From Sandaracinaceae bacterium (GTDB lineage Bacteria; Myxococcota_A; Polyangia; Polyangiales; JADJQN01), in assembly GCA_016712745.1 (NCBI GenBank), contig JADJQN010000001.1, positions 186,001 through 250,000 of the forward strand: DNA of 64,000 nt. Reading direction: 5' to 3'. This document shows positions 17,237-25,455 of the stretch, one piece after another. Position 1 is the first letter of the stretch, and each line of letters begins with the position of its first letter. Both the position numbers and the translations under genes were made by a program. Below the pieces are notes generated by a model that saw only the letters and a program-made list of their open reading frames with translations, ran no database searches and was not told where the DNA came from.

Positions 17237-18163
17237 TTACTCGCAGTGGATAAGCGCGTCCGCACCCATCGGCGGAATTACCAATCTCTGCGAAGGGCCG
17301 GCCATTGGGTTCGCGCTCACTAGCGTGTAGGTCCCCGGTGCGAGCGCGGGAGTTTCGCAGACGTGGCGCGTTGGATAGTTGCCTGGCGCGCACGCACCGC
17401 ACGTGGCGCACGTGCACGCCTTGACGAGCGGGTCGATGAGCAAGCGGTTGTCGCCGATGTTCGTCACGCGACACGAACCAGCGGTGGCAAAGCAATCTAC
17501 GTTGTCGACCGATAGCGAGATGCTCGCTCGCGCGAAGCCCGCGCTCAAGTTGACTGATTCGCATTCGTCGATGTGGATCGAGTCCGCGAAGTCGTTGAGC
17601 ACTTGATCGCCGGGCCACTCGCACATGTACATCGCGTGGCCTTCGGTCTGCTCAAGCGTGGCTGCGGCTGGGCCGACAAGTTCGCTTGCGCCGACGAAGA
17701 GAGGGAAGGCGCGCACTCTGTTGCTCGTGACTGTCCACGCTCCGGCGGCGAGGCCGGGTAGTTCGCAAGTTGCGCCGAAATCCAACTCGCATCCGGCGCA
17801 CGCTAGGTCAACGGGGGAGCATAGGGTGTGAGTGAGCGCTACGGTCCGCGCCGCTGCGTCGACGCTGACTTCGCACCGCAGTGTGGCGCCGCAGTAGCAA
17901 CCGTTCAAAAACGTTTGCATCGTGAACGGGGTGCTCGGGTTGGCCGCGCTATCAAAATGCGCGCTCGCGAAGTCCACCTCCTCGGCGACGTCGTGCGGCC
18001 CCGTGCAGAACGGAACGACGGCGCCTGCATCATGCGCTGCTCCGGAGTCCGGGGCGGTGCCGGCGTCCACGAGCGACGGGCCAACATTGTGATTCGAGAA
18101 GCACGCGGTGACCGCGACTACGTAAAACAGGCCGGGCACATACTGGCACAAGAGCAGGCGCAT
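17237..18163 (-). CDS. Cysteine-containing lipoprotein of unknown function
   Basis: A 308-residue exported protein. The start ATG 18163 gives a signal peptide ending in VVAVTAC. A longer start at 18277 would overlap the upstream gene and add residues unlike a signal peptide. The mature part has two similar halves: each has a CYC/CTC-type turn, a Cys pair (CAGC, CATCGAC) and a GLAAGAWTVTS / ALAPGTYTLVS strand, suggesting an internal duplication of a disulfide-bonded domain. It sits next to another lipoprotein on the same strand and converges on uvrA. I do not recognise the family. Confidence 0.75.
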   Translation of the reverse strand: MRLLLCQYVPGLFYVVAVTACFSNHNVGPSLVDAGTAPDSGAAHDAGAVVPFCTGPHDVAEEVDFASAHFDSAANPSTPFTMQTFLNGCYCGATLRCEVSVDAAARTVALTHTLCSPVDLACAGCELDFGATCELPGLAAGAWTVTSNRVRAFPLFVGASELVGPAAATLEQTEGHAMYMCEWPGDQVLNDFADSIHIDECESVNLSAGFARASISLSVDNVDCFATAGSCRVTNIGDNRLLIDPLVKACTCATCGACAPGNYPTRHVCETPALAPGTYTLVSANPMAGPSQRLVIPPMGADALIHCE

Positions 18164-18224
18164 GCGATGCACTAAGCAAAGCACGTGCCGCGCTCTTGCG
18201 CTAAGCAAACGGCCCGAAAAACTA

Positions 18225-19652
18225 TCACGGTGTTCCGAGCAAGCATTCGTCGCAGCTTTCGAGAAGCCGCGGTGCATCGATCGTCAGCGTTCCATTGTGC
18301 GCCGAGCAGCTCACCGCTTGCGTTCCGCTCTCAGCGACCGTTGGCATCCCGTCGGCATTGTCCGCCGACCAGCTTTGATAGTCACCCACGCGCACGTGAA
18401 TACGGCTCGGGATTACGGGGTTGCCCATCTCCGCCGGGCGTGATGCGGGCGTAGGGATCTCGATTCGAACGAGCATGCGGTCTAGCGGAAGAGCTCGCGC
18501 GCTGGCGATGGTTTGAATCTCGCCGCGAGCGGCCCGTGGCGCTTGGACCGTCCCGTCGGGACGCATGACGTAGTGCAGCGTCTGCACCCCAACCTCTGGC
18601 GTACAGCTTGGCTCGGCGGAAGAGGGCAGCCCGTCACCGAGTTGCGACAGGAGAAGCAGATCGAAGTCGTGTGCCTGGGTCAGTTCGAGATAGACGCTTG
18701 TCCCGGCGAGCAGTAGGCGGGGGGCGTTCGGGTCGCTGGCCTCAATGCGAACGCCACTACGCGTGCTGTCGAGACTCGCGCTGCAACCGCGGATGCTTGT
18801 GAACTGAGCGCCATCGAGATCCCGATCGAGCGTGGGAACGAGGATGTACCCCGTCGCGCGACCCTCGCAGCTCGAAGGATTTCCGCTGCCACCGCCCCGC
18901 TGGCGTACATAATCCCAGACGCGCGTGCGTTCGCCGTTATCGCTGCGACTTGCGCTATATGACGTCTCGCGGGTGAGCTCAAATGGAGAGACGTGCGCGG
19001 TCCAGGTGTCAACGCTGGTCCACGCGTCCTGTCGCGAGCGCATGAGCACGATTGCTTCGTCTTCAATGAAGAAAGAGTCGACACTTTGACCTGCCGACAT
19101 TTGAGTGCAGAGCCGGGCGAGCTTGCGTGCCGACAATGAACCATCGCGCTCGACGATCACGCGCCAGTAGAAAACCGGAACACACTGATCCTCGCCGACT
19201 GCAAGCGTGCGGGTCGCCTCGTAGCCAAACTCGTAATCGCCACCGATGCCCTCGAAACCCGGGGCGGCTGGCGCGGGTCTTCGCTCGCTATCGCCGGCTG
19301 ATGTGCAGTACGGGTTACCATTGCACGCACCGAACGGAAGACTGCGCGCGATGTACATTGACCGGCCGTCTTCTGTTGTACCGAACGGAGATAGTTGGTC
19401 GGCGACACATGTCGTTGCGCGCGCTGGGTCGGCGGCAGAGCTGCACAGAACGGCGTTCAACTGCGCGGACGTAATGGGCGGCGCATTGTGAGCCGTCTCA
19501 AAGTTCCGTTGCACCGGTGGCGCGGGGGACGGGGTCGGTCCGCCACACGCGCAGACGCCCAGTATCACCAGAAGCAGGGTGCATCCTTTTGTCACTATGC
19601 GAGGCGGGGCGCGGCTGACCCACTTTCGTGGTCCACGTTCACATTCGTGCAT
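18225..19652 (-). CDS. Lipoprotein of unknown function
   Basis: A 475-residue exported protein. The signal peptide ends in the lipobox LGVCAC, followed by a Pro-rich spacer. The mature protein has about a dozen Cys residues and many beta-type segments (for example SVYLELTQAHDFDLLLLSQL), and no membrane helix or catalytic motif that I can recognise. Its position 61 bases upstream of another lipoprotein gene on the same strand suggests a shared transcript. A start further in than residue 1 is possible, because the first 20 residues before the hydrophobic core are unusually basic. Confidence 0.75.
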   Translation of the reverse strand: MHECERGPRKWVSRAPPRIVTKGCTLLLVILGVCACGGPTPSPAPPVQRNFETAHNAPPITSAQLNAVLCSSAADPARATTCVADQLSPFGTTEDGRSMYIARSLPFGACNGNPYCTSAGDSERRPAPAAPGFEGIGGDYEFGYEATRTLAVGEDQCVPVFYWRVIVERDGSLSARKLARLCTQMSAGQSVDSFFIEDEAIVLMRSRQDAWTSVDTWTAHVSPFELTRETSYSASRSDNGERTRVWDYVRQRGGGSGNPSSCEGRATGYILVPTLDRDLDGAQFTSIRGCSASLDSTRSGVRIEASDPNAPRLLLAGTSVYLELTQAHDFDLLLLSQLGDGLPSSAEPSCTPEVGVQTLHYVMRPDGTVQAPRAARGEIQTIASARALPLDRMLVRIEIPTPASRPAEMGNPVIPSRIHVRVGDYQSWSADNADGMPTVAESGTQAVSCSAHNGTLTIDAPRLLESCDECLLGTP

Positions 19653-19737
19653 CCGGACAGTCTATCAGCTGCGAGCGCACTTAAAATGTTGACCGCAGGA
19701 TCCAACGCTCCATACCATTTGGCCGAAGTTGGGAACC

Positions 19738-19744
19738 TAGGAGG
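19738..19744 (+). promoter_or_regulatory. Strong Shine-Dalgarno site for the 55-residue gene
   Basis: TAGGAGG ends five bases before ATG 19750. This near-perfect site, with ideal spacing, is the main support for the very small downstream gene. Confidence 0.75.
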
Positions 19745-19749
19745 CTTTC

Positions 19750-19917
19750 ATGTCGTTCTGGTCAGAAGCTGCGCCCGTTTCAAAAGGGCTCATCATTTTC
19801 GGTTTGCTCGGCCTTCTCTATCTCGGCATCGCTCGCGTCGCCAGTCTTCCGCCGTTCGGAGTGTCGATGCCCGATGACCTGACCCAAAGCCAGACGCGCG
19901 GTATCGAACCGCAGTAA
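19750..19917 (+). CDS. Small single-span membrane protein
   Basis: A 55-residue frame (MSFWSEAAPVSKGL at the start, ending SQTRGIEPQ). It has one confident transmembrane helix (residues about 13-30, GLIIFGLLGLLYLGIARV) followed by a hydrophilic tail. Support comes from the near-perfect TAGGAGG five bases upstream and from the clean hydrophobic/hydrophilic arrangement. It lies alone on the plus strand between divergent and convergent minus-strand genes, so it should have its own promoter. I do not recognise a family. A role as a small regulator or subunit of a membrane complex is possible but unproven. Confidence 0.75.
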   Translation: MSFWSEAAPVSKGLIIFGLLGLLYLGIARVASLPPFGVSMPDDLTQSQTRGIEPQ

Positions 19918-19958
19918 CGCTTCTGTACGCACCCGCGGAATGGTCGCCGGTGCGTACG

Positions 19959-21302
19959 CTAACGTTGCAGGACGGGAGCATCGAGCGAGCGAAGGAACGC
20001 ATCGCCCACGTGAACGCACGCTTCGCGCACTTCAACCGCGCCGCCCATTAGCAGTGCTACCGGGTTGAGCTCCACTGCATCGAGCTCACCTTGCCGGTCC
20101 AGCAGAAACGCGGCGAGACGTTCGAGCACGTCGTGAAGCGCGATGACTGACGCTCGGCGAATGGTAGCGCCTCCGGCAAAGAGCAGTTCCGCGCCCACCA
20201 GACGCGAGAACGCGCGCTCCACGTGAGGGACGGACGCCGGAAGCACGACGATGGTTTCATCATGCGACGCAGTTCCGTGGGCATCGGCGAATCCCATCGC
20301 GACATGCACTCGCTGAGTGCCTAGCGGCGTCGCATAGACGCGCAGCAGAGCCGCAGGCTCGGTTGTCGCTGTCACCGTGACGCCCAGCAAGCGCGCACGC
20401 GGCTCACGTGTTTGCGCGAGCGTCATCAGTTGATGAAAGACATCGCGCACACGCGCAGCATGATCGACGCCGTCGACGGCCAGGTCTGGATGGTCCCAAA
20501 CACGCAAGTCCGGTGATGCGAGCGCTATACGAACCGGATAGCCGATGCGCGTCGCTTCTGAGGCGGCGCGCGACGGGCTCGCGCACAACTCTTCGATGGG
20601 CAACGGCAGTCCGTACGGGCGCAGTGCTGCTTTGCTCGCCGGATCGGAGAGTGCACGCGGCGGGCCGAATATGATGTCCAGCACTTCGCGCGCATCTGTG
20701 GTCGATGTCGCGCGCCGGGCGGGCACGTCAACGAGCTCGGCTGCTTCGAGCGCGGCGATTGCCACGGCCACGTCACGTGGTTCGCCGAGCACTGTGTGCG
20801 TGTCGGCGTTCGCGCGAGCCCAAGCGAGCAAGCCCGCGTCGGCGCGCACCAGCCGTCCAGAGCTTTTCTCGGAGCCGTCGATGGCGAAGCGAAGCCGTGC
20901 GCGGTCCACCGCCGACAGGCCCTTGGTTGAAGCGCTCCACGGTTTTTTCGCACCAGCGGTGATGAGCGCGAGCGCAGCAATAAAGGGCCGAACTTCGTCG
21001 ACCGCTGCCATGCCGAGCTCGCCCGCCAGCGCGAGCGCCGATTGCGCCTCGATCGCGTCGGACACCAATGCAATGCAAAGGGGGTTGCCCGATGCGTCGT
21101 GCGTTTCTCGCAAACGGAGGAGATCATCCTTTTTGGGTGTCGTCGCAAGCAGGTAGCCGGCGGCGCCGTCCGTTTGCGCGCTCGTCGCAAGCGGGCGTTC
21201 AATGACTGCGGGCGTTACACGAAGCCCGACCTCCGCTGCGACTCGCGCAACCTCGACGGCAAACTCAGCCGTCTCGCACACTATGAGAAACGAATCCTTC
21301 AC
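19959..21302 (-). CDS. Divergent NDP-forming acyl-CoA synthetase-like (ATP-grasp) protein
   Basis: A 447-residue cytoplasmic protein. The C-terminal half resembles the ATP-grasp domain of NDP-forming acetyl-CoA synthetases and protein acetyltransferases: SDPASKAALRPYGLPLP, IGYPVRIALASPDLRVWDHPD, LFAGG and the ending ELDAVELNPVALLMGG. The Lys of the usual GYPVVLK segment is Arg here and the Gly-rich FGPVV/GGG loop is not evident. The N-terminal half resembles a Rossmann-like CoA-ligase domain but lacks a clear CoA-binding motif. It may be a degenerate, regulatory or non-enzymatic homologue. It overlaps the secreted-protein gene upstream by four bases, and lies in the same operon as a deacetylase-fold enzyme. 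Confidence 0.68.
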   Translation of the reverse strand: MKDSFLIVCETAEFAVEVARVAAEVGLRVTPAVIERPLATSAQTDGAAGYLLATTPKKDDLLRLRETHDASGNPLCIALVSDAIEAQSALALAGELGMAAVDEVRPFIAALALITAGAKKPWSASTKGLSAVDRARLRFAIDGSEKSSGRLVRADAGLLAWARANADTHTVLGEPRDVAVAIAALEAAELVDVPARRATSTTDAREVLDIIFGPPRALSDPASKAALRPYGLPLPIEELCASPSRAASEATRIGYPVRIALASPDLRVWDHPDLAVDGVDHAARVRDVFHQLMTLAQTREPRARLLGVTVTATTEPAALLRVYATPLGTQRVHVAMGFADAHGTASHDETIVVLPASVPHVERAFSRLVGAELLFAGGATIRRASVIALHDVLERLAAFLLDRQGELDAVELNPVALLMGGAVEVREACVHVGDAFLRSLDAPVLQR

Positions 21303-21832
21303 GGACGCGGGCGTGCTCCTTGAGCGGCGGGGCGCGAGCCGGGCGCGGGCGTGCGCACTGGCTGTGCCGCATGAACGTCCGACGCAAGAAAGAGGTAGCG
21401 GCCGCCGCGTTCGACCAGCGCGCCGGTGATCTCGAGGCGTGCATTAATATCGACTTGGAGCATTACGGTGATCGTGCTTGGCGTCTTCGCGACAAAGAAC
21501 GGAATGTTTGCATCGCGCGTTCGAAACTGAATGGCTCGCCGACTATCGAGCCCGACGCCGCGAGCGAGGTCGTCGAATTGCGGCTCGATGCGCGTGAGGT
21601 AGTCTTCGACCATCAGAAGTCGCCCGGCATGGCGCTCCGGAATAACGGCGAGAGCGCGCGGCGGAACCGCGACGGGCGCAGCGCCATGCATCGAGCGCAG
21701 CACCGCGAACGGGTCGTCGTTCTGCGCAGTGGGAGGATCCTGCGCGAACGTGTGCGCTCCGTTGGGGAGCGCAACGAACGCGAGCGCACCTACCACTAGG
21801 AACAAGCCAATCCCAAGCCAACGTCGATTCAT
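21299..21832 (-). CDS. Exported protein of unknown function
   Basis: A 177-residue protein with a clear signal peptide or N-terminal anchor (WLGIGLFLVVGALAFVAL, likely cleavage after FAQ near residue 31). The mature part is about 110 residues with a beta-rich core (LLMVEDYLTRIEPQFD, ANIPFFVAKTPSTITVMLQVDINARLEI) and a Pro/Ala/Arg-rich tail. No motif is recognised. The stop overlaps the start of the acyl-CoA-synthetase-like gene (ATGA), and the deacetylase gene ends 25 bases upstream of its start, so all three likely share a transcript. Confidence 0.7.
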   Translation of the reverse strand: MNRRWLGIGLFLVVGALAFVALPNGAHTFAQDPPTAQNDDPFAVLRSMHGAAPVAVPPRALAVIPERHAGRLLMVEDYLTRIEPQFDDLARGVGLDSRRAIQFRTRDANIPFFVAKTPSTITVMLQVDINARLEITGALVERGGRYLFLASDVHAAQPVRTPAPGSRPAAQGARPRP

Positions 21833-21856
21833 GAAGCCTCCAGGGCTAGTTTACGT

Positions 21857-22915
21857 TCACGATTCATAAGGTCGAAGATCTTGCCAATAGGGAGCCAGCG
21901 CGAGGGCGGTTTCATCGATAGCTGCGGTAAAATGGCTCTCAGGCTCGTCTCGCGTAAGCGGGATTTCCGTCCCGAGCATCGCCGCAGTCACATGACCAAC
22001 GCTTTCGTCGAGTGCGCGCAGGTCGTAGCCCCCCTCGAGGAAGAAGCCCACCCGACTGTGGCCAGACCGCTTTGCCTGCGCCAACAATGCAGCCGCCATC
22101 GCCCCATACGATTCGGAGGTGAGTGCCATTGAGGCGAGCGGGTCTCGTTCGTGGGCGTCGAAGCCCGCCGACACGAGCGTCAGGTCGGCGCCAAACCGAT
22201 CGAGCATTGGCAGCACGAGTTTGCGGAACGCCGATGCGTAAGCGGCGGGGCCGGCGTGCTCGGGTAGCGGGATGTTGACGTTGAATCCGGCACCCGCGCC
22301 GCGACCCAACTCGCTCGCCTTGCCGGTCCCGGGATAGAGAGGCCACTCGTGCAACGAGATGAAGAGAACTCTGGGGTCGTCCTCGAAGATCGCCTGGGTT
22401 CCGTTGCCGTGATGGACGTCCCAGTCGACGATTGCAACCTTGGCAGCTCCGGCGGCAAGAGCTGCGTACGCGGCAATCGCGATATTGTTGAGATAGCAAA
22501 AACCCATGGCGGCCTCGCGCGTCGCGTGGTGGCCCGGGGGGCGAAGTAAAGCAAATCCAAATCTTTCGCGCTCCAACATCAAGTACTGCGCGAAGTCGAC
22601 GGATGCGCCGGCCGCACCCCAGGCCGCGGCCCTGGTGCCTGGGCTGACGTATGTGTCCGCGTCGAGGTAGCCGTGGCCGTGTAGGTCGCGCTCAAGACGT
22701 GCGATGTGCTCCGCAGAATGGGCCGCAAGGAGCTCGGCATGCAGGGCGGGGCGCGCTGCGATGCGCGTACGGTCGCTTGCTCCGAGCGCCCTATTCAGGC
22801 CGGCTCGCGCAGCAACCAGGCGCTCGGGGCGCTCTGGATGCGGCCCTCTGGGCGCGTGGGCGTCGAACGAGGTATCGTCCGCGACTGCAATTGGAAAAAG
22901 GGTGCGAGATCGCAT
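21857..22915 (-). CDS. Histone-deacetylase-fold enzyme (AcuC/APAH-like)
   Basis: A 352-residue zinc amidohydrolase of the arginase/deacetylase fold. Motifs, numbered from the chosen start, are HPERPERL near the N-terminus, catalytic His pair in RPPGHHA (129-130), zinc ligands D166 and H168 in DWDVHHGNG and D253 in SAGFDAH, and the transition-state Tyr 297 in EGGYD. All catalytic residues are present. Substrates may be acetyl-lysine in proteins, acetylpolyamines or acetoin-related; the class cannot be decided here. I chose ATG 22915; an upstream TTG at 22993 would add 26 residues. It is the first gene of a three-gene minus-strand group that ends with a divergent acyl-CoA-synthetase-like protein. 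Confidence 0.9.
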   Translation of the reverse strand: MRSRTLFPIAVADDTSFDAHAPRGPHPERPERLVAARAGLNRALGASDRTRIAARPALHAELLAAHSAEHIARLERDLHGHGYLDADTYVSPGTRAAAWGAAGASVDFAQYLMLERERFGFALLRPPGHHATREAAMGFCYLNNIAIAAYAALAAGAAKVAIVDWDVHHGNGTQAIFEDDPRVLFISLHEWPLYPGTGKASELGRGAGAGFNVNIPLPEHAGPAAYASAFRKLVLPMLDRFGADLTLVSAGFDAHERDPLASMALTSESYGAMAAALLAQAKRSGHSRVGFFLEGGYDLRALDESVGHVTAAMLGTEIPLTRDEPESHFTAAIDETALALAPYWQDLRPYES

Positions 22916-23224
22916 CGCTGTCAGGCGAACCGTGCCGCGTTCGGGGTGGGTTGGGAAGGGCTCGGCGGGCCTTTTCCGGCTAAGTTTGCCCAATCTGCCC
23001 GTATCCCCTTCACATCCCCGAGTTTTTCCTTCGAAGGGACACGCCTTCTAGTTCTTGACCCGCTGCGCAGGCGGGTGGTACTCACGACCGCCTCTGGACT
23101 GTATTCGCCGGCGTTTTTTGCGCCGCGTGAGGGGCAGTGGGTGTTGTTGTTTGGTGTCCAGAGACAAGATTCGCCGTGATGCCGGCTTTGGTATCACGGA
23201 TTTCCACGCGAGGAGATGCCCGAG
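22916..23224. other. Divergent intergenic region (309 bp)
   Basis: This stretch lies between the starts of the deacetylase (minus) and the sensor-like gene (plus) and should hold both promoters. A perfect 6-bp stem (ACCCGC / GCGGGT, 7-base loop) sits at 23058-23076, with no T-run after it. No convincing gene was found; frames over it are low-quality shadows. I cannot place the promoters confidently. Confidence 0.55.
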
Positions 23225-24682
23225 ATGAGGCTCAAGATCATCGCCGGTAACCTGATTGCGGTTCTACTACTTGGCCTTGTGTCGTTCGCAGTCGTGCGTA
23301 GCCAGCTCACAACGAAGCTGACCGCCGACGTCGACGCCAAGATCAATACTGATCGTCAGTTGCTTGACCGATCGTGGCGACTTTCGAACCTCGAGTTCGT
23401 ACAACAAGTCGACGAGCGGGCTCGCACGCGCGAGATGAGCGATGCACTCGCTGCTGGTAGCAATACCCGCACGGCGCGCGCCTTCCAGGCGGCCGAGTCT
23501 ACGGCAGCATGGTTCCGCGATCCGTCGCGCCGTGGCGCGCTGCCCGACGTCGTCTTCATTACAGACGAGACCGGTGCGGTCATCGTGCGTAACGCCGACA
23601 TCAACCGCAATCACGGTTTGGCCCTCGGCCAGTCGCTTCCCAGCGTTCGTACGGCACTCGCAACCGGCACGGCGCAAGTCGACGTGTGGACGAAGACCGA
23701 CGAAGACAAGGTCATGCAGACGGCCATTGCGCCGATTCGCAACGATCAAAGTGTCGTCGTAGGCGCGCTCGTCGTCGGCTTCGACATCTCGAATGGCTAT
23801 GCGCAGCGCGAAGCAGGTGTTTTGGGCCGCGATGTTGCCTTCCTTATCGCTGGCAAAGTCTACAGCTCATCGCTTGAGACTGAGCGTTCAACGGCGCTTC
23901 GCGCCTTCTTGTTCGGTGGGCCGGGCAATGCAGCAGCCACGGCCGCGCTGGCAGCCAACGGCGGCGACCCGCAACCCTGGGAAGCCACCCTCGGCGGCGA
24001 CACCTACATCGGCGTAACGGGCCATCTCGCTAACTCCACGGCAACTCCGGCGGCCTTCGTGGTCCTTGGGAACCGCTCGGCAGCTACCGAAAAGGTAAGC
24101 GTCACGAACATCATCTTGTTGCTCACGCTCCTTTTCACCATTCTCGTCCTCGTCTACGGCTTCGTCGTCGGCGGCGCACTCGAGAAGCCTATCGAAGAGA
24201 TTGAAGAAGGCGTCCTCGCCGTCATCAACGGCCGTCACGACCTTCGCCTCGACATCGAGAGCGCCGAGCTCGGCGGTCTTGCGTATCGCATCAACCAGCT
24301 CCTCAACGTCTTTACGGGCGTGCAGGAGACCAGCGACGACTCGTCCGGTGGCGACGACGGCGCCGATTGGAACGACAAAGCGTTCGCCGATCCGGTTGGC
24401 GGCGGCGCGAGCGGTGGCAACGAAGCCGTCGACGACCCGGCGATGGCAGCGCAGCTTGCGGCGGAGCCAGAAGCGGCTTACTTCGCACGCGTCTATCGCG
24501 AGTACGTTGCGGCCAAGCAAGCCAACGGCGAGAACGTTTCCAACATTCCGCAGGACAAGTTCATCCAGCGCTTGAAGGGCAACGAAGAGGCCCTTGTGAA
24601 GAAGCACGCTTGTAAGATGGTGCGCTTCAAAGTCGAGACGCGTGGTTCGCAGGTCATCCTGCGCCCCGTCATCATTCGCTAG
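23225..24682 (+). CDS. Membrane sensor-like protein with periplasmic domain and HAMP (MXAN_5187-like)
   Basis: A 485-residue protein. A transmembrane helix at about residues 3-24 is followed by a periplasmic sensing domain (about 25-290, with a Cache-like segment PDVVFITDETGAVIVRNADI). A second helix (about 295-318, IILLLTLLFTILVLVYGFVVGG) leads into a HAMP-like linker. An acidic spacer precedes a C-terminal basic domain (FARVYREYVAAKQANGENV...VKKHACKMVRFKVETRG) of the kind found in the myxobacterial MXAN_5187 family. There is no kinase or cyclase domain. ATG 23225 is preferred over ATG 23216, because AGGAG sits nine bases before it. A HEAT-repeat gene follows after 12 bases. Confidence 0.8.
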   Translation: MRLKIIAGNLIAVLLLGLVSFAVVRSQLTTKLTADVDAKINTDRQLLDRSWRLSNLEFVQQVDERARTREMSDALAAGSNTRTARAFQAAESTAAWFRDPSRRGALPDVVFITDETGAVIVRNADINRNHGLALGQSLPSVRTALATGTAQVDVWTKTDEDKVMQTAIAPIRNDQSVVVGALVVGFDISNGYAQREAGVLGRDVAFLIAGKVYSSSLETERSTALRAFLFGGPGNAAATAALAANGGDPQPWEATLGGDTYIGVTGHLANSTATPAAFVVLGNRSAATEKVSVTNIILLLTLLFTILVLVYGFVVGGALEKPIEEIEEGVLAVINGRHDLRLDIESAELGGLAYRINQLLNVFTGVQETSDDSSGGDDGADWNDKAFADPVGGGASGGNEAVDDPAMAAQLAAEPEAAYFARVYREYVAAKQANGENVSNIPQDKFIQRLKGNEEALVKKHACKMVRFKVETRGSQVILRPVIIR

Positions 24683-24694
24683 CCATTCCCCGCC

Positions 24695-25417
24695 ATGGGA
24701 CTATTTGATTTTCTTGGCGGGGGTTCGAGCGACGGCGCTCTGAAGAAACATGCGGCGCGCGTGGCAAATAAGCGCGCCCAGGCTCCCGACCGTTGGGAGT
24801 CGATTCACCAGCTAGCCAAGATGGAATCAGTCGAGGCCATCGAAGCACTGCTGGTGCGCTTCACCTACCACGCCGACCCCAGCATCACCGACGCTGAAGA
24901 GAAAGACGCCGCCTTCGACGCTGTCGTCGCGGGTGGCGAACGCTCAGTCGGGCCCGTTCGCGCCTACCTCGTGAAGTCGGAAACCATCAGCTGGCCATTG
25001 CGGATGCTCGACCGGCTCCTGCCTCCCGACGAGGTGGTCGCCATTCTGATCGAGACGCTCGCCAAGATGGATACAGAGTACGAGCGCGATCCGGAACGCA
25101 AGCTTCAACTTCTCTCGACGCTCGAAGAACGGCATGACGTGCGTAGCATCGCCGTTGTAAAGCGCTTCCTCGAAGACGTGAACGAAACGGCGCGATTCAA
25201 TGCTGTCGGCGCCATATTCGCACAGGACAACGCCGCAGAGGCGCAGGCTGACCTGGTCGCTGCGCTCGCAAAAGAGGACAGCGTACGCGTACGTACTCGC
25301 GTGCTCGAGGGCTTCGCTGCGCGCGGCTGGTCGGTGGATGCGGCAAAGGACGCGATTCTCAAGAGCCTTCCGCCGGGCTTCATGCTCGACCCCAAAGGCG
25401 TTCCCAAAAAGCGCTAG
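24695..25417 (+). CDS. HEAT-repeat protein
   Basis: A 240-residue cytoplasmic protein that begins MGLFDFLGGG. It consists of helical pairs typical of HEAT/armadillo repeats, such as ARVANKRAQAPDRWESIHQLAK, IAVVKRFLEDVNETARFNAV and DSVRVRTRVLEGFAARGW. HEAT solenoids bind other proteins. It is 12 bases after the sensor-like gene and likely co-translated with it, so it may be the cytoplasmic partner of that sensor. No catalytic motif is present. It converges on the lipoprotein at 25456. Confidence 0.85.
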   Translation: MGLFDFLGGGSSDGALKKHAARVANKRAQAPDRWESIHQLAKMESVEAIEALLVRFTYHADPSITDAEEKDAAFDAVVAGGERSVGPVRAYLVKSETISWPLRMLDRLLPPDEVVAILIETLAKMDTEYERDPERKLQLLSTLEERHDVRSIAVVKRFLEDVNETARFNAVGAIFAQDNAAEAQADLVAALAKEDSVRVRTRVLEGFAARGWSVDAAKDAILKSLPPGFMLDPKGVPKKR

Positions 25418-25455
25418 CCTCGGCTGGCGCCGTCGTGCCAAAACCCACGCTGCGT

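Noticed and set aside
23058..23076. Hairpin as a terminator
   Set aside because: A perfect 6-bp stem, but with no T-run and lying between two divergent genes where no transcript should end.
22706..23179. A 157-residue plus-strand frame over the deacetylase start
   Set aside because: It overlaps conserved coding sequence of the opposite strand, lacks a ribosome site and has no recognisable domain.
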